NCBI GenBank assembly: GCA_014801815.1
Contig: JAAVDM010000028.1
Coordinates: forward strand, 1-64,000
Length of the DNA stretch: 64,000 nt
Direction: 5' to 3'
Source of the DNA: Bacteroides sp.
Lineage (GTDB): Bacteria > Bacteroidota > Bacteroidia > Bacteroidales > Muribaculaceae
Shown here: one piece after another, positions 1-9,279 of the stretch
How positions within the stretch are numbered: the first letter of the stretch is position 1
Layout: each line of letters starts with the position of its first letter
The notes under the pieces: generated by a model
Database searches by the model: none
Seen by the model: the letters and a program-made list of their open reading frames with translations, nothing else
Told to the model about the DNA's origin: nothing
Made by a program: the position numbers and the translations under genes

Positions 1-375
1 ATTGTCAGACTCGAACCTGCTGAACCGTACTCTACAGCTGACCTTGATTGGACAAACGAACAATCGCGTTGCACTCAGGAGCATCTTGACCAGACACGTC
101 GTCCGGCTATAAAGACATTAGATGTAAACTTTAATGATTATGATACAGTATTCATTGGCTTCCCTATATGGTGGCATGAAGAACCGGCTCTAATCCGCAC
201 ATTCCTTGACAGCGTAGATTTAAAAGGGAAGCAAATCTATCCGTTCTGCACCTCCTACGAAAGCCCAATGTCGGAAGCAGATGCCACTCTTCAGAAAGGT
301 TACCCTGAATTAAACTGGCATACCGGTCTCAGATTCCCGGCTACCCCTCAACAGATTAAAGAGTGGATTAAATAG
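1..375 (+). CDS. Flavodoxin family protein, 3' part
   Basis: This is the C-terminal part of a reading frame that enters from the left edge and stops at TAG 373-375. The translation contains DYDTVFIGFPIWWHEEP followed by IRTFLDSVDLKGKQIYPFCTSYES, the pattern of flavodoxin-fold FMN proteins: a buried strand, then the loop with aromatic residues that stacks on the flavin. The family carries FMN and acts in electron transfer or quinone reduction in the cytoplasm. The N-terminal phosphate-binding loop lies outside the window, so the subfamily cannot be settled. A hairpin terminator follows. Confidence 0.8.
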   Translation: MVRLEPAEPYSTADLDWTNEQSRCTQEHLDQTRRPAIKTLDVNFNDYDTVFIGFPIWWHEEPALIRTFLDSVDLKGKQIYPFCTSYESPMSEADATLQKGYPELNWHTGLRFPATPQQIKEWIK

Positions 376-405
376 AAAAATATCAAATATTACTCCTTAA
401 AATAA

Positions 406-441
406 GACAGACCATAGCAACGCACTACGGTCTGTCCTTTT
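406..441 (+). terminator. Rho-independent terminator after the flavodoxin gene
   Basis: The 8-bp stem GACAGACC (406-413) pairs with GGTCTGTC (429-436) and is followed by CTTTTG. It lies 30 bp after the flavodoxin stop codon. Confidence 0.7.
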
Positions 442-495
442 GTTAATATTGTTAATTTTCTTATCCGAGATAGGGGGATTAACAAAATAAATTCG

Positions 496-503
496 TAATT
501 TTG
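496..503 (+). promoter_or_regulatory. Bacteroidota -7 promoter box
   Basis: TAATTTTG matches the Bacteroidota -7 consensus TAnnTTTG. No good TTTG -33 element lies at the right distance. It would drive the truncated PD-(D/E)XK gene with a long leader. Confidence 0.4.
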
Positions 504-751
504 CAGTGAATTAAGACAGAACGCTTCGATTTCGTTCCAAAAGCTATGTTAGGCTTCACTTTTAAGCCCTAAGATTCCACGGACAACCGCTAATCTCGCA
601 TTGAAGTCGTGATGACTTCCTCTCAAATCTAACGAAATCTGCCCTTAGTTTCAGCAACCGAACAGCCACAAGGCGATTGAATAATGCTTGGGAACAATTC
701 CTCAAAATCCCATTTAGCCAAGTCTGAATATCAGACGATTATTCCAAAACT

Positions 752-1372
752 ATGTACCCCATACTGCGCCGCAATCAACTCGGAGCTTCCGAAAACGGTC
801 ATTCAGAACTTCCGGCGCTATTATTTCAGACCGGATATCTAACGATAAAAGAAGCTGTCGAAGAGGGTAGCGAATTTCAGTTCGGAATACCTAACCGGAA
901 AGTATTGGAGGGTATAATGTACGGTCTGTTACCGTTTGCCATACACAGTGATGATGATATGCTTTCAACAGATCTGTACAGACTACGAAGACTCGCCAAT
1001 GACGGCGAAACGGAGGCTATGTTACGCTATCTTCAGTCATTCCTCGCCGGTATCGGCAACCGCCTGCCAAAGAAGATGCCGGAAATCTACTACGAAAACA
1101 ATCTGTATATTATATTTACTCTAATCGGTATCAAGGTTTCAGTCGAGGTCGAAACCTCAGATGGGCGTATGGACGTACTGATGAAGTGCCGACATCATAT
1201 CTACGTCATCGAGCTGAAACTCGACCGCTCGCCGGAGGAAGCACTCGAACAGATACGCCACAGACATTACGCCCTATCCCTCGAAAGGAGTGAGCTGCCT
1301 ATCACTCTTATCGGTATAAACTTCTCCACTACAACACGTAATATCGAATCATGGAAGTGGGAAAAGCTGTAG
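752..1372 (+). CDS. PD-(D/E)XK nuclease-domain protein, N-terminally truncated AAA-ATPase-like family
   Basis: The 206-residue product matches only the C-terminal half of the large Bacteroidota family that joins an AAA-ATPase-like domain to a PD-(D/E)XK nuclease domain (DUF1703 type). The family hallmarks are LLFQTGYLTIKEA near residue 25 and the nuclease core GRMDVLM...IYVIELKLD (Asp and ExK) near residues 137-157. Full-length relatives are about 500-580 residues, so the ATPase half is absent. The frame upstream is closed by a stop codon a few codons before the ATG. It may be a decayed copy or a free-standing nuclease domain. These proteins occur in many paralogues per genome and their role is not established. 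Confidence 0.75.
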   Translation: MYPILRRNQLGASENGHSELPALLFQTGYLTIKEAVEEGSEFQFGIPNRKVLEGIMYGLLPFAIHSDDDMLSTDLYRLRRLANDGETEAMLRYLQSFLAGIGNRLPKKMPEIYYENNLYIIFTLIGIKVSVEVETSDGRMDVLMKCRHHIYVIELKLDRSPEEALEQIRHRHYALSLERSELPITLIGINFSTTTRNIESWKWEKL

Positions 1373-1522
1373 CAACCTCCGACCACTAACTTCACAACCT
1401 GTCTATATATACCCGTACCACCGATAAGAGAACAGTACCTGCCCGGCTAAGAATAATATCTTTAAGGTCAAGCAACGGAACGTTGTTAAAATATTAATCG
1501 CCTACAGTGCGTTATATTTTGT

Positions 1523-4500
1523 ATGAAGGTCTTTTCCATATTTCATCGCCGAAACCATAAGACTTGTATGACACGACTGTGTACGCTGATGTACGCGGTT
1601 CTTGCCGTGCTGTGCGTATGCGCAGCATCATGCAGCACAAAAAAAAATACGCCTGTATCGCGCAACTGGCAGGCATTCACAACACGCTATAATGTGTATT
1701 TCAACGGCTCGGAACACTACAAGGACCAATTGGCCACTATGGAGAAAGGCTATGCTGACGACTACACACGTATGCTGCTTACTCACCCGGCAGAAGCACG
1801 CGGTGACAACAAACTGCCGCAGCCTTCGGGCGACTTCAAACGTACCATCGAGAAGATGCAGAAGGCGATACAACTACATTCAATCAAGAAAAAACCGACT
1901 AAGAAGTCCGGTTCAGCAAAGGAAAAGGCTTTCAGGGCACGTGAAGAGTTCAATCCGTTTCTGCACAACGCATGGCTTACGATGGGAAAGGCTCAGTTCA
2001 TGAACGGAGATTTCCTCGGTGCCGCCTCCACATTCTTCTACATTTCGAAGCACTTCACATGGCTGCCGGAGGTAGTCACCGAAGCCCGTCTGTGGCAGGC
2101 ACGTTCATACTGCGCTCTGGACTGGACTTACGAGGCTGAGAATATACTGCATCTTGTCAAACCCAAAGACCTGACCGATAAAACACTCACACGCCTCTAC
2201 GACATAACACAGGCCGACTACATGGTGCGTACGGAACAATGGCAGGAAGCAGTGCCATATCTTACACGTGCCGCACAAGCAGCATCAGGAGCTCAGAAAA
2301 ATCGTCTGTGGTTTCTGCTCGGACAAGTCTATACACAGCTCGGACAGAAACAAAACGCCTATATGGCTTACAAGAAAGCCGGTTCAGGAGCCTCGACCGA
2401 CTACCGCACTAAATTCAACGCCCGTATCAAACGCAGCGAGGTATTTACCGGCACCAACATACGTCCCGAGGTCAATGCTCTCAAGTCAATGACCCGTTAT
2501 GAACGCAATAAAGAATATCTGGACCAGATATATTACGCTATCGGCAATCTGTACATGTCGCGTGGCGACACAGCACTGGCTAAGGAGAATTACGCCCTTG
2601 CCGTAGAGAAATCAACCCGTGACGGAATAGATAAGGCTCTGGCACAGCTGGCACTCGGTACAATCTACTTTGACGAAGGTGACTATGTGAAGGCACAGCC
2701 GTGCTATTCGGAAGCTGTACCGAGACTTTCTGACAATTTTCCCGACTACAAACTACTAAGACGCCGTAGTGAAGTACTGGACGAGTTAGCTGTCTATGCC
2801 GGCAACGTCGAGCTGCAGGACTCACTTCTGACTCTGGCCGCAATGACACCCGACGAACAGCGCGAAGCCTGTCAGCGACTGGTGGACGAATTAATAAAGC
2901 GCGAGAAAGAAGAAGCCGACGCAGCCGCACGCGAGGAGTTCATGGCACAACAGCAGGGACAAAATTCACCGATGAACCAGAACACACCCACGCAGGGCTT
3001 CCAGGTGAACACCGATAAATCATGGTATTTCTATAATGATATGACCAAGAGTGCCGGTAAGACAGAATTCCAGCGTAAGTGGGGTGCCCGTAAACTCGAA
3101 GATGACTGGCGCCGCCGCAACAAAACAAGTTTTTCGTTTGATGAACCGGAGGCTGATTCGCAGGAAAGAAACGATTCTACCGCAGCACCCGTCGACTCTG
3201 TTGCACTGAATAAGGCAAACGACCCGCACAACGTGGAATATTACCTGAAGCAGATACCTTCGACACCCGAAGAAATACAGACGGCAAACACTGTAATCGA
3301 GGAAGGACTGTACAACATGGGCGTCATCCTCAAGGATAAACTTGAGGATTTCCCGGCAGCACGCCATGAGTTTATGGAACTGGACCGCCGTTATCCCGAC
3401 AATGAGTACAGACTCGATGTTTACTACAATATGTATCTGATGGCTGTACGTTCGGATGACAGCGCACAGGCAGAGGTATGGCGTCAGAAGATACTGACCG
3501 ATTTCCCGGATTCTCCCTACGGACAGGCCATGAAAGATCCGCAATATTTCGAGCATCTGCGCAATATGTATGTACGTCAGGAGAATATGTACACCGAGGC
3601 ATACGAAGCCTATCTTGACAATAACAACAACACGGTACACACTCTTACCAAAGAGATGGAAGCCGACTATCCGCTGTCGCCGATACTGCCGAAATTCGTC
3701 TTTATCGACGCACTGTCATACCTCACGGAAGAGAACTATGATGAGTTCAAGGAACGTCTCACATATCTGCTTCAGAAATGGCCCGACACTGATATGACCG
3801 ACATGGCCGGAGCCATAGTCAAAGGACTTAACGCCGGACGTAAGCCTCACGCGGGTGTGGCCAACTCACGCGGTATGCTGTGGGAAACACGACTCGGCGA
3901 GACAAACGAAACCGGCAGTGACGGACAACCGGCCAACTTCGAGCGTGACCCCAACAAGCCGCAGTATCTCGTACTGGCATTCCCGCGTGACTCGGTTAAT
4001 GCCAATCAGGTACTCTTCGATGTAGCCCGATTCAACTTCTCGTCGTTCCGTGTCAAGGACTTCGATCTCGAACCGATGAGTTTCGGTAATATAGGTCTGC
4101 TTATAATCAAAGGTTTCGCCAACGTGCGCGAACTTGAATACTACCGTGAGATAATGGCTCGCTCCGACTTCGGACTGCCCGGTGCCGTAAGACCTATAAT
4201 GATAAGTAAGGCCAACTTCGAACTGCTGCTGCGCGAAGGACGTTCATTTGATGACTACTTCCGCTTCCAGGCCGAAGAAGCCGTCCGTGCAAAGGAGGAG
4301 GAAGTACTCGGAGCGGAACAGACTGAAGAACCGGATAACACGGATTTGTCAGAAGGCTCAGAAGAAGCGAAACCGTCAGAACTGTCAGAAGAGGCCGAAT
4401 CATCGGAAGAATCCGAGCAGACGAAAGACCCTGACTCTTCAGAGAACTCCGAGGAGTCAGACCTTCCTGAAAGTTCTGAAGATTCCGCTCCTTCCGAAGT

Positions 4501-4597
4501 CTCCGAGGAATCTGTTCCTTCTGAAAACCCTGATCTCTCCGAAAGCTCAGAAGAGTCTGACTCCCCCGAGGTCTCCGCCCCCACACCCACTCCTTAA
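1523..4597 (+). CDS. porW: Type IX secretion system TPR lipoprotein PorW/SprE
   Basis: This 1024-residue lipoprotein has a signal peptide ending in a lipobox-like CAASC (Cys37), then the family signature NWQAFTTRYNVYFNG and a long tetratricopeptide-type helical array. PorW/SprE is a periplasmic or outer-membrane lipoprotein required for type IX secretion and, in gliders, motility. It links the PorX response regulator to the secretion machine. The next gene is porX, 27 bp downstream, which supports the call. ATG 1568 would give a more compact signal peptide and is a plausible true start, because a -7-like TATATTTTG sits at 1513-1521, right before the first ATG. The last ~90 residues are a Ser/Glu/Asp-rich low-complexity tail that is not part of the family core. 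Confidence 0.88.
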   Translation: MKVFSIFHRRNHKTCMTRLCTLMYAVLAVLCVCAASCSTKKNTPVSRNWQAFTTRYNVYFNGSEHYKDQLATMEKGYADDYTRMLLTHPAEARGDNKLPQPSGDFKRTIEKMQKAIQLHSIKKKPTKKSGSAKEKAFRAREEFNPFLHNAWLTMGKAQFMNGDFLGAASTFFYISKHFTWLPEVVTEARLWQARSYCALDWTYEAENILHLVKPKDLTDKTLTRLYDITQADYMVRTEQWQEAVPYLTRAAQAASGAQKNRLWFLLGQVYTQLGQKQNAYMAYKKAGSGASTDYRTKFNARIKRSEVFTGTNIRPEVNALKSMTRYERNKEYLDQIYYAIGNLYMSRGDTALAKENYALAVEKSTRDGIDKALAQLALGTIYFDEGDYVKAQPCYSEAVPRLSDNFPDYKLLRRRSEVLDELAVYAGNVELQDSLLTLAAMTPDEQREACQRLVDELIKREKEEADAAAREEFMAQQQGQNSPMNQNTPTQGFQVNTDKSWYFYNDMTKSAGKTEFQRKWGARKLEDDWRRRNKTSFSFDEPEADSQERNDSTAAPVDSVALNKANDPHNVEYYLKQIPSTPEEIQTANTVIEEGLYNMGVILKDKLEDFPAARHEFMELDRRYPDNEYRLDVYYNMYLMAVRSDDSAQAEVWRQKILTDFPDSPYGQAMKDPQYFEHLRNMYVRQENMYTEAYEAYLDNNNNTVHTLTKEMEADYPLSPILPKFVFIDALSYLTEENYDEFKERLTYLLQKWPDTDMTDMAGAIVKGLNAGRKPHAGVANSRGMLWETRLGETNETGSDGQPANFERDPNKPQYLVLAFPRDSVNANQVLFDVARFNFSSFRVKDFDLEPMSFGNIGLLIIKGFANVRELEYYREIMARSDFGLPGAVRPIMISKANFELLLREGRSFDDYFRFQAEEAVRAKEEEVLGAEQTEEPDNTDLSEGSEEAKPSELSEEAESSEESEQTKDPDSSENSEESDLPESSEDSAPSEVSEESVPSENPDLSESSEESDSPEVSAPTPTP

Positions 4598-4624
4598 TTC
4601 CAAATTCACTTAATCCCACCGACT

Positions 4625-6163
4625 ATGGAAAAAATACTTTGGGCCGATGATGAAATCGACCTCCTGAAACCGCATATACTCTTTCTCAAGGCCAAAGGCT
4701 ACGAAGTCACTACTGTCTCAAATGGTCGTGACGCACTCGATGCGCTCGACCACGACAGCTTCAACTTGATTTTGCTCGATGAGAATATGCCGGGTCTATC
4801 CGGTCTTGAAACCCTCACACGCATCAATCAGGCACATCCCGAGGTGCCCGTTATCATGATAACCAAGAGTGAAGAGGAGAATATAATGAATCAGGCTATC
4901 GGAAATCAGATAGCCGACTATCTTATAAAACCGGTCAATCCAAGCCAGATTCTACTTTCGATAAAGAAGAATCTGCACAGCAGCGAGCTTGTGGCCGCAC
5001 AAGCCACAAGCGATTATCAGCAGGAATTTCAGAAAATATCCTCGCTAATCAATATGGCGGCTTCAGTCGAGGATTGGATGGAGGTATATCGCCAGCTTGT
5101 GCGTTGGGAACTGAAATTAGCAGATACCGACACCGCTATGGGTGAGATGTTGCTGATGCAGAAACGTGACGCCAATTCAAATTTCTGCAAGTTTGTCAAG
5201 CGTAATTACGAAGACTGGGTGACATCGGAACAGCATCCGCTTATGAGCAACGAGATATTCCGCCGCCGTGTATTCCCGATGCTTGACAAGGGGGATAAAG
5301 TATGCTTCATTCTTATAGATAACTTCCGTCTTGACCAATGGCGTGTGGTACAGCCGCTCATAAGCGAGTATTTCAATGTCAGCGAAGAACTCTACACCAC
5401 AATCCTCCCCACATCGACACAATATGCCCGAAACGCTATCTTCGCCGGTCTGATGCCGTTGCAGATAGCCACTATGTACCCCAAGCTGTGGGTAGAGGAA
5501 GACGAGGACGAAGGTCTGAACATTCACGAAAGCGAACTTATACAGACACAACTCGACCGCTTCCGCCGAAAGGAGAAATTCTCGTACCACAAACTCAACG
5601 ACTCATCGGCCGGCGAACGTTTCATACAGAAACTCAATGAAATCAAGGGGCTACCGCTGAATGTGGTGGTGATGAACTTCATAGACATGCTTTCGCACGC
5701 ACGAACCGAGTCTAAGATGATACGCGAACTGGCCAACAGCGATGCAGCCTACCGATCACTGACAGAATCATGGTTCCGCCATTCGTCGGCAACGGACATC
5801 TTCCGTCGTCTTGCCGAACTCGGTTACAAGGTTATCGTCACTACCGATCACGGCACAATACGCGTCGATACTCCTATAAAGGTAGTCGGTGACCGTAACA
5901 CCACCACCAATCTGCGCTACAAAGTAGGCAAAAACCTCAACTATAATCCGCGTCAGGTCTACGAGATGCACAATCCGAAGAAATTCGGTCTACCGGCACC
6001 CAATCTTTCAAGCACATACATCTATGCCTGCAACGATGATTTCTTCTCATATCCCAACAACTACAACTACTACGTGCAATATTACACCGGCACTTTCCAG
6101 CACGGCGGAATATCACTGCAGGAAATGTTGGTACCTCTCGTAACACTCACACCAAAGAAATAA
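4625..6163 (+). CDS. porX: Type IX secretion response regulator PorX (REC-PglZ)
   Basis: Residues 1-120 are a receiver domain with the acidic cluster D8/D9/E10, phospho-acceptor D52 (LLDENMPG), T80 and K102. Residues ~200-512 are a PglZ domain of the alkaline-phosphatase superfamily. Its likely metal and nucleophile residues are visible: D231 in LIDNFRLDQW, the PTST segment near 261-264, D353 and H357 in FIDMLSHA, D407/H408 in TTDHGT, and H492 in QHGG. PorX controls expression and function of the type IX secretion system with the PorY kinase and an ECF sigma factor; the PglZ domain has phosphodiesterase activity on oligonucleotides in characterised members. Both catalytic halves look intact. 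It lies between porW and a Sel1-repeat gene, with gaps of 27 and 25 bp, so co-transcription is likely. Confidence 0.93.
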   Translation: MEKILWADDEIDLLKPHILFLKAKGYEVTTVSNGRDALDALDHDSFNLILLDENMPGLSGLETLTRINQAHPEVPVIMITKSEEENIMNQAIGNQIADYLIKPVNPSQILLSIKKNLHSSELVAAQATSDYQQEFQKISSLINMAASVEDWMEVYRQLVRWELKLADTDTAMGEMLLMQKRDANSNFCKFVKRNYEDWVTSEQHPLMSNEIFRRRVFPMLDKGDKVCFILIDNFRLDQWRVVQPLISEYFNVSEELYTTILPTSTQYARNAIFAGLMPLQIATMYPKLWVEEDEDEGLNIHESELIQTQLDRFRRKEKFSYHKLNDSSAGERFIQKLNEIKGLPLNVVVMNFIDMLSHARTESKMIRELANSDAAYRSLTESWFRHSSATDIFRRLAELGYKVIVTTDHGTIRVDTPIKVVGDRNTTTNLRYKVGKNLNYNPRQVYEMHNPKKFGLPAPNLSSTYIYACNDDFFSYPNNYNYYVQYYTGTFQHGGISLQEMLVPLVTLTPKK

Positions 6164-6188
6164 CCTGTAATAGTAATATAAGTCCGTT

Positions 6189-7238
6189 ATGGGCTCAGCA
6201 CAACGTCTTTTGCCTTTCGTTCTGTCCGGCATCCTATATCTGGGAGCAGCCGCTGTTCCGTCGCCTGACACCGGACAGCGCGACGAGGCACTGCGCGAAC
6301 TCCGTCTGCGTGCTGACAGCGGCGATGGTGAGGCTCTGTACCGTGTGGCCTATCTTACAGAACGGGGTTATGACAGCATAGCTCCCGACAGTGCGGCAGC
6401 CACCGGACTCTATCTGCGTTCAGCTGAGACAGGTTATCTACCCGCCCAGAGTTATGCAGGATTCCTGCTATACCAAAGTTCGGAGGCTGCCGACCGCGAA
6501 CTGGGACTGAAACTGATGCGGACAGCTGCGGAAAAAGGTGATGCCAAAGCTGCCAACAACTTAGGTTATCTCCTTGCCTATCCTACGGATACTGCTGTCG
6601 CCCCGTCATATCGTGAAGCACAGTATTGGCTCGGGCGTGCCGCCGCCGAAGGACTGCCTACGGCACAGGCTCAGTTAGCCGATCTTCTGAAGGCAGGACT
6701 CGGTTCAGCACCCGACACAGCACGCGCCGAGGCTCTGTATGCCGTAGCAGCGGAAAAAGGTGTGGGCGACGCACAACTGAAACTGTTAGCGCTCAAGATG
6801 CCCGAATGGAAACAGTTGTCTTCCGACACGCTCATGAAACTCGGACGCCGTTTCTACACTCACCGGGCACCGGCTGTGGGAGTTGAACTGTTCGATATCG
6901 TGGCTACACGTGATTCGCTTGCGGAGGCATTGGCTCTGCTCGGCGACGCCTTCAGCCGCGTACAGGGCGTCAGTTATGACCACGAACGTTCACTGCACTA
7001 CTTCCTGACAGCAGCATTACGAGGCAACCCATCCGCACAATTTGTCATAGCCGAACTCCTTGACATCTTTCCGGACAGTCTGGAGGGACGACCTGAGATT
7101 CCTGAAGGCACCCCCGAGGCTATACATACTGCGGCCTACTGGTATGACCTTGCTGCCCAAGCCGGTATAACCGATGCTGCGGCCGCAGCCCGCGCACTGC
7201 TGACAAACGGAAAAAACTATTCTGTGACGGGACAATGA
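6189..7238 (+). CDS. Secreted Sel1-like repeat protein
   Basis: The 349-residue product starts with a hydrophobic signal segment (residues ~5-22, LLPFVLSGILYLGAAAV). Sel1/TPR-like helical repeats follow, visible as recurring A..G....A......A..G patterns, for example AAEKGDAKAANNLGYLLA, AAAEGLPTAQAQLADLLKAG and AAEKGVGDAQLKLLALK. Such repeats are protein-protein scaffolds. The protein probably works in the periplasm. Its position 25 bp after porX suggests it is transcribed with the type IX secretion regulators, but a role there is inference only. Confidence 0.75.
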   Translation: MGSAQRLLPFVLSGILYLGAAAVPSPDTGQRDEALRELRLRADSGDGEALYRVAYLTERGYDSIAPDSAAATGLYLRSAETGYLPAQSYAGFLLYQSSEAADRELGLKLMRTAAEKGDAKAANNLGYLLAYPTDTAVAPSYREAQYWLGRAAAEGLPTAQAQLADLLKAGLGSAPDTARAEALYAVAAEKGVGDAQLKLLALKMPEWKQLSSDTLMKLGRRFYTHRAPAVGVELFDIVATRDSLAEALALLGDAFSRVQGVSYDHERSLHYFLTAALRGNPSAQFVIAELLDIFPDSLEGRPEIPEGTPEAIHTAAYWYDLAAQAGITDAAAAARALLTNGKNYSVTGQ

Positions 7239-7266
7239 ACTGAACCGACCCGTGAGGTGTATATAT

Positions 7267-7290
7267 TAAGTAAATAGCTCTTAAAAATTA
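7267..7290. repeat. Solo end copy of the TAAGTAGCTCTTAAAAATTAA repeat
   Basis: This stretch matches the 21-bp terminal inverted repeat of the MITE-like element at 19351-19544, with a small insertion near its left end. Another related copy is at 33535-33555. Confidence 0.5.
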
Positions 7291-7308
7291 CAAATCACAT
7301 TTACGGTT

Positions 7309-7746
7309 ATGAAAAGTACACAGCAATTCTCGCAACAGGCACAAGCCCTGTTTACACAGGCCAAGCAGGCATTAGCTAACGATATGGAAGCACGTAATAT
7401 CGGCGCAATTCTCTGGAATAATGCTACGGCAGGTTTTCATTATATTCCCGCAGTAGTGGTACGCAACGGAGATAAGGCCAAAGTAGTACGTATCATGGGT
7501 CTATACCGTTATGACGGTGAGGTATATCTTATCGAAGAGGATAAAGCCGGTGTAGACATTAATAATTTCTATAATGAGGATACAGAAGTTCCTCCCGTAG
7601 TAGTGACACTCACCGAAAGTGTGGCCGAAGGCGACCTCGGTAATCCGACCGAACGTCCCGGCTTCACAACTCAGGGTTCACTCGAAGAATGGACAGCCAT
7701 TGCAGACTGCTACTTCGAGGCACTCAACGAAGATCAGGACAACTAA
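7309..7746 (+). CDS. Conserved-looking small protein of unknown function
   Basis: This encodes 145 residues with no signal peptide or membrane segment. An N-terminal helix rich in Gln/Ala (residues 3-28) is followed by a mixed, probably beta-rich region with two similar strands (IPAVVVRNGDKAKVVRIMGLY and VYLIEEDKAG). The C-terminus is acidic. I do not recognise the family. A MITE-like end sequence (TAGCTCTTAAAAATTA) precedes it at 7275-7290, and a strong bidirectional terminator follows. Confidence 0.65.
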   Translation: MKSTQQFSQQAQALFTQAKQALANDMEARNIGAILWNNATAGFHYIPAVVVRNGDKAKVVRIMGLYRYDGEVYLIEEDKAGVDINNFYNEDTEVPPVVVTLTESVAEGDLGNPTERPGFTTQGSLEEWTAIADCYFEALNEDQDN

Positions 7747-7814
7747 AACTCGGCTTCCAACCTCAATTATCAAATAAAGAACATAGTAGTCTGAAATAAG
7801 ACACGGATAAACAT

Positions 7815-7853
7815 ATAATAAGCGGGCGTCTCTAAGAGACGTCCGCTTATTAT
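7815..7853. terminator. Bidirectional hairpin terminator
   Basis: An 18-bp stem (7815-7832 with 7836-7853, one G-T mismatch) closes a 3-nt loop. A- and T-rich flanks suit both strands. It separates the plus-strand gene ending at 7746 from mgtE, which converges from the right. Confidence 0.85.
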
Positions 7854-7871
7854 ATAGTAACTACTTACTTA

Positions 7872-9245
7872 TTAGGTAAGATGGAAGAGGTTTAACATCC
7901 ACATAGACATGGCTACGTATATTAGAAGACCCACGACGTCATTGGTAATCTGTATAAAGGGGCCGGTGGCAAGAGCCGGGTTGACTTTGAGCCGTTCAAG
8001 AGTGAGCGGTACGAGAGTACCGAATACAGTAGCGAATATCACCACGCAGAACAGCGAACCGCCTACAGCCAGAGCCACACCGTATTTATCAGGTAAAGGC
8101 TGAGTCAGCATGATGTAACTTAAGACCACAACAGATATGACCACAGCGTTCATAAGGGCTATCACTACCTCACGGCCTATCTGTTTCCATGCGTTGCGTA
8201 TATCGAGACTACCGTTGGCAAGACCTTGCACCACTATTGCCGAAGCCTGAACACCGACATTACCACCGGTACCACCGATAAGGGGTATGAAAATGGCCAG
8301 TGCCGTCACTGCGGCTATCTGGGCTTCAAAACCGCTCAGAATTATCGAATTGACAATACCGCCTATAATACCTATAAGCAACCATGGAATACGGGCTTTG
8401 GTCTGGGCGAACACAGAGTCATCGGCATCAACGTCTGACGATATACCGGCTGCCAGCTGATAATCACGCTCGCTCTGTTCGCGCACCTCGTCCATAACGT
8501 CATCGACCGTAATCTGACCTACCAGACGTCCTATGCTGTCAACAACCGGCATGGCCACAAGGTCATATTTCTCGAAGTCAATGGCAACATCTTCGATAGG
8601 TGTCTCGGTACGTACCGATACCGGGTCAGTCTCCATGACATGCTTTATCTTGGAAACCGAAGGGTGTGTAATCATCTTCTTCAGTGGAAGAATACCCTTC
8701 AGACGCTTCTCATTGTCAATTACGTACACATAGTAGATGTCGTCAAGATCTTCGGCCTGACGGCGCATTTCCATAAGGCACTGCGGCATCGACCAGTTTT
8801 CGTTGACAGTTATCATCTCGGTACCCATCAGACCGCCGGCCGTGTCTTCGTCATATTGCAGCAGGTCGACAATATCGCCCGCCTGCTCCATATCGTCGAT
8901 GTGCTTTATAACCTGATCACGGTCCTCTGCATCAAGTTCCTGTATAAGGTCAACGGCATCGTCGGTATCAAGCAGATCGATGAAATGGCCTATCTGCTCG
9001 GGATCCATTCCTTCGAGCAGCTGCTTACGGTCTTCCTCATCGAGTTCCATGAGCACATCGGCTTTGGTCTCGTTGTCTTCAAGAAGATTAAACAGCCACT
9101 CAGCCCTTTTGACACTGAGTTTCTGAAGAAGTTCGGCTATGTCGGCCTGGTGCAGCTCACGTATCTCTTCGCGTACCTCCTGTTCTCTGCCATCGTCTAT
9201 GAGGTCTTCGATACGCTCTATATCATGATCTGTGAATTCTTTCAT
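7872..9245 (-). CDS. mgtE: Magnesium transporter MgtE
   Basis: The 457-residue product has the full MgtE layout. Residues 1-130 form the acidic superhelical N domain, with repeated LLEGMDPEQ/LIDLLDTDDAVDLIQELD motifs. Residues ~135-255 form a CBS pair. Residues ~285-457 form the transmembrane pore domain, with GGTGGNVGVQASAIVVQGLA and the conserved pore Asp near residue 436 (QITNDVVGLLIY). MgtE is a dimeric, Mg2+-gated inner-membrane channel whose cytosolic domains close the pore when Mg2+ is high. It lies 34 bp downstream of the nucleoside kinase gene on the same strand and is probably its operon partner. Confidence 0.95.
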   Translation of the reverse strand: MKEFTDHDIERIEDLIDDGREQEVREEIRELHQADIAELLQKLSVKRAEWLFNLLEDNETKADVLMELDEEDRKQLLEGMDPEQIGHFIDLLDTDDAVDLIQELDAEDRDQVIKHIDDMEQAGDIVDLLQYDEDTAGGLMGTEMITVNENWSMPQCLMEMRRQAEDLDDIYYVYVIDNEKRLKGILPLKKMITHPSVSKIKHVMETDPVSVRTETPIEDVAIDFEKYDLVAMPVVDSIGRLVGQITVDDVMDEVREQSERDYQLAAGISSDVDADDSVFAQTKARIPWLLIGIIGGIVNSIILSGFEAQIAAVTALAIFIPLIGGTGGNVGVQASAIVVQGLANGSLDIRNAWKQIGREVVIALMNAVVISVVVLSYIMLTQPLPDKYGVALAVGGSLFCVVIFATVFGTLVPLTLERLKVNPALATGPFIQITNDVVGLLIYVAMSMWMLNLFHLT

Positions 9246-9279
9246 TGTTCGTCATGCCCGCCGGCGCGGGCCACAGAGA

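Larger units (their letters stand above)
376..751. other. Gene-free stretch with a promoter-like box
   Basis: Besides the terminator at 406-441 and the promoter box at 496-503, no coding frame is supportable here. The 250 bp before the next gene would be an unusually long leader. They sit where the missing N-terminal ATPase half of that gene should be, but I could not find ATPase motifs in any frame. Confidence 0.5.

Noticed and set aside
4255-4590. Antisense Ser/Glu-rich frame opposite the PorW tail
   Set aside because: It is the mirror of the low-complexity repeat in porW and has no independent support.
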